NCBI GenBank assembly: GCA_012842085.1
Contig: DUTM01000007.1
Span: 1-64,000, forward strand
Length of the DNA stretch: 64,000 nt
Direction: 5' to 3'
DNA from: Mycobacteriales bacterium
GTDB lineage: Bacteria > Actinomycetota > Actinomycetes > Mycobacteriales > Mycobacteriaceae
The position numbers and the translations under genes are program-made. Below the pieces are notes generated by a model. It did no database searches. It was not told the origin of the DNA and saw only the letters and a program-made list of their open reading frames with translations. Positions 62,702 through 64,000 of this stretch are shown here, piece after piece. Numbering within the stretch: position 1 is the stretch's first letter; each line of letters starts with the position of its first letter.

Positions 62702-63094
62702 CTAGTGCTCGTTCTTTGTGGAACGGCGTTTTTTACGTCGTTCGAATCCGCTGGCATTCACCTCAATTAAGCAATGCTCGATCCATTTTTCGAGCATCGC
62801 GCTGTTGACAAGTTCACAACCTGGCAAGGCACGGATAACAACGTCAACACCGCCCGGAATACCTGCCAATAATCTTCTAGAAGTATGCCGGAGCCGCCGG
62901 GAAAGTTGGTGTCTCACAACGGAATTCCCGACGGCTTTGCTAACAATCAACCCTATCCGAGGAGGGTTGTTGGGCGCGTAATATTCTTGTTTTTTGGCAT
63001 AAACCACGACGCGGCCACTGGAGGCTTTTGCTCCTTGACGTACCGTCGTGGCGAAGTCGGCACTGCGGCGGAGACGATTCTCCTTTGAAAGCAT
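62702..63094 (-). CDS. rnpA: Ribonuclease P protein component
   Basis: 130 residues. RnpA helps the RNase P RNA to cut the 5' leader of tRNAs. The start R-L-R-R-S-A-D-F is typical, as is G-L-I-V-S-K-A-V-G-N-S-V-V-R-H-Q-L-S-R-R-L-R-H, a form of the conserved RNR motif. The next gene (yidD) begins 14 bases after the stop. Confidence 0.95.
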   Translation of the reverse strand: MLSKENRLRRSADFATTVRQGAKASSGRVVVYAKKQEYYAPNNPPRIGLIVSKAVGNSVVRHQLSRRLRHTSRRLLAGIPGGVDVVIRALPGCELVNSAMLEKWIEHCLIEVNASGFERRKKRRSTKNEH

Positions 63095-63111
63095 TCTTGC
63101 CGACCCGCTAA

Positions 63112-63249
63112 CTATGCAGAAAGTGAGGCGCGACCCTTGCTACGGCGACGTGCAATCACATTGCGTCCGGAACGGCTGCGCATGCGGGCACGGAAACCAT
63201 GTTTCTTGGCGCGACGACGGTTATTAGGTTGGAAGGTCCGCTTCGACAC
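63112..63249 (-). CDS. rpmH: 50S ribosomal protein L34
   Basis: 45 residues, beginning with GTG 63249 after AAGGAG. The sequence [19 protein letters not shown] ... K-G-R-A-S-L-S-A is a complete bL34. It is the first gene of the rpmH-rnpA-yidD-yidC-jag operon and divergent from dnaA. Confidence 0.97.
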   Translation of the reverse strand: MSKRTFQPNNRRRAKKHGFRARMRSRSGRNVIARRRSKGRASLSA

Positions 63250-63339
63250 GGTCACCACTCCTTAATAGGTTTCGTTGCACTCGAAAGAATGCAATTTGGC
63301 TTAACTTTGCAACACATGATGTCCGGTGAGTACTTGCCA

Positions 63340-63348
63340 TTATCCACA
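63340..63348 (+). promoter_or_regulatory. DnaA box
   Basis: Perfect TTATCCACA in the rpmH-dnaA region. Confidence 0.8.
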
Positions 63349-63748
63349 GCTCAATGGAGTACGAATCTGGCCGCGAAGGTGCGCGCATATGTTGCAGAAC
63401 AGACTAGTAAAGAGTACTAGTTTGCTGGCTATAAATCAAAAATTCGCAAGTGTCCTCAAGCGGCTTAAAAATTTTTGAGACCCGTTTTTATTCGTTTGTT
63501 TCCTCAACCTGTTGTTGAAGCTTCCGTTCTCCAAACCTGCAGCTTACAAGCATGTAATTCAAAAACCCTGCAATTATTTCCAGTTCTCTCAGTCGATTTT
63601 TTTCACTTACCTGCATGGACAAGTGACCGATTGAAATCACACTAAATTCGAATTGCCAGTCCCCTGGTTCCCCTCTACAGTTACAAAACATCTGAGAATA
63701 AAAATTTTCTCTCGCCACTTGAAGAGAATAAAACACTCTTTCTACACC

Positions 63749-63757
63749 TGTGGATAA
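63749..63757 (-). promoter_or_regulatory. DnaA box ahead of dnaA
   Basis: TGTGGATAA (reverse complement of the perfect box), 45 bases before the dnaA start, placed to allow autorepression. Confidence 0.8.
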
Positions 63758-63801
63758 CTTTAGTATGCTTTAGTTACTGACGACCACCAAGGAGGATCTA
63801 G

Positions 63802-64000
63802 ATGACGCAAACTAGATCCCTCACCGAAATTTGGGAAAAAGTCCTGAATGATCTGGAGGAAGCGTCAGCTAACCAATACTCTTCAAGTCCTTCTCTTACT
63901 CACCAGCAACGTGCCTGGTTAAAGCTGGTAAAACCGTTGCAAGTGACAAACGGTTTTGCTCTTTTGGCGGCGCCAAATCTCTTCGCCAAAGAAGCTATCG
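63802..64000 (+). CDS. dnaA: Chromosomal replication initiator DnaA, 5' part
   Basis: The frame opens at ATG 63802 after AAGGAGG and runs off the window; 66 residues are visible. They form domain I: S-L-T-E-I-W-E-K-V-L, then Q-Q-R-A-W-L-K-L-V-K-P-L and F-A-L-L-A-A-P-N-L-F-A-K-E, the standard helix and strand pattern that mediates self-association. The neighbouring rpmH and the DnaA boxes confirm the call. Confidence 0.96.
   Translation, partial: MTQTRSLTEIWEKVLNDLEEASANQYSSSPSLTHQQRAWLKLVKPLQVTNGFALLAAPNLFAKEAI

Larger units (their letters stand above)
63250..63801. other. rpmH-dnaA intergenic region, probable part of oriC
   Basis: 552 bases of AT-rich DNA with two perfect DnaA boxes (63340, 63749), between the classic origin markers rpmH and dnaA. 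In Mycobacteriales the main origin can lie on either side of dnaA, and the dnaA-dnaN side is outside this window, so this may be oriC or only its left part. An ORF at 63488-63736 on the minus strand looks like chance. Confidence 0.6.

Noticed and set aside
63488-63736. 82-codon minus-strand frame in the rpmH-dnaA region
   Set aside because: No ribosome binding site or similarity; the region is an AT-rich origin area.
1-64000. CRISPR arrays, insertion sequences, rRNA and prophage genes
   Set aside because: No regularly spaced repeats, transposase motifs, rRNA sequence or phage structural genes were recognised in the window.

Overview
The window is chromosomal DNA from an actinobacterium of the order Mycobacteriales (Corynebacteriales). 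The main evidence is the right-hand 20 kb, which follows gene for gene the origin-proximal order known from Mycobacterium and Corynebacterium: cca, Nudix hydrolase, DUF6049-like exported protein, murJ, sigM, trxB, trxA, cwlM, GNAT, parB, parA, rsmG, jag, yidC, yidD, rnpA, rpmH, dnaA. Four parS sites and several perfect DnaA boxes lie there. GC content looks moderate for this order. A reduced-genome relative such as Lawsonella would fit, but the genus is a guess.

Layout. 1-3.9 kb: a tandem array of secreted alpha/beta-hydrolase-fold paralogues (one cut by the window edge, three complete) in an A-B-A-B pattern; all three complete copies lack the nucleophile serine. 4.0-6.9 kb: RNase HI, a nitroreductase, and a formate/nitrite-transporter-family protein with long tails. 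7.0-10.8 kb: a DUF3558-type lipoprotein with a PPE-like helical/proline-rich partner, and a secreted SGNH hydrolase. 10.9-15.2 kb: an AlbA_2 (Schlafen-type) protein and an AT-rich RloC-like AAA_13 ATPase whose 5' end carries an in-frame stop. 15.3-18.0 kb: pantothenate genes panC, panD and panB, and a small unknown gene. 18.2-34.6 kb: a tightly coupled four-gene operon (SNF2-type helicase, giant adenine methylase, giant DUF1998 helicase, UvrD-like helicase) that looks like a DISARM-related anti-phage system of unusual make-up. 34.7-36.5 kb: an SDR and tenA under a TPP riboswitch. 37.1-40.4 kb: a divergent hemC lacking the cofactor cysteine, an unannotated 52-residue ORF with a strong ribosome binding site, and coaBC. 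40.4-45.6 kb: a secreted unknown, a methyltransferase, a BASS-family transporter, YccF, TM2, a lipoprotein and YqgE/AlgH. 45.6-64 kb: the origin-proximal block.

How the genes fit together. The origin block couples envelope synthesis (murJ, cwlM, yidC), redox (trxB/trxA), chromosome segregation (parAB/parS) and replication initiation (dnaA). Two departures from the mycobacterial scheme are visible: MurJ keeps only the start of the pseudokinase domain, and no anti-sigma gene follows sigM. Defence functions are concentrated at 10.9-34.6 kb, around the pan genes. The DISARM-like operon is the best candidate for a previously undescribed system: its DUF1998 helicase appears to carry a C-terminal Vsr/PD-(D/E)XK-like nuclease domain, and a UvrD helicase with a RelE-like N-terminus stands where a PLD nuclease (DrmC) would be expected.
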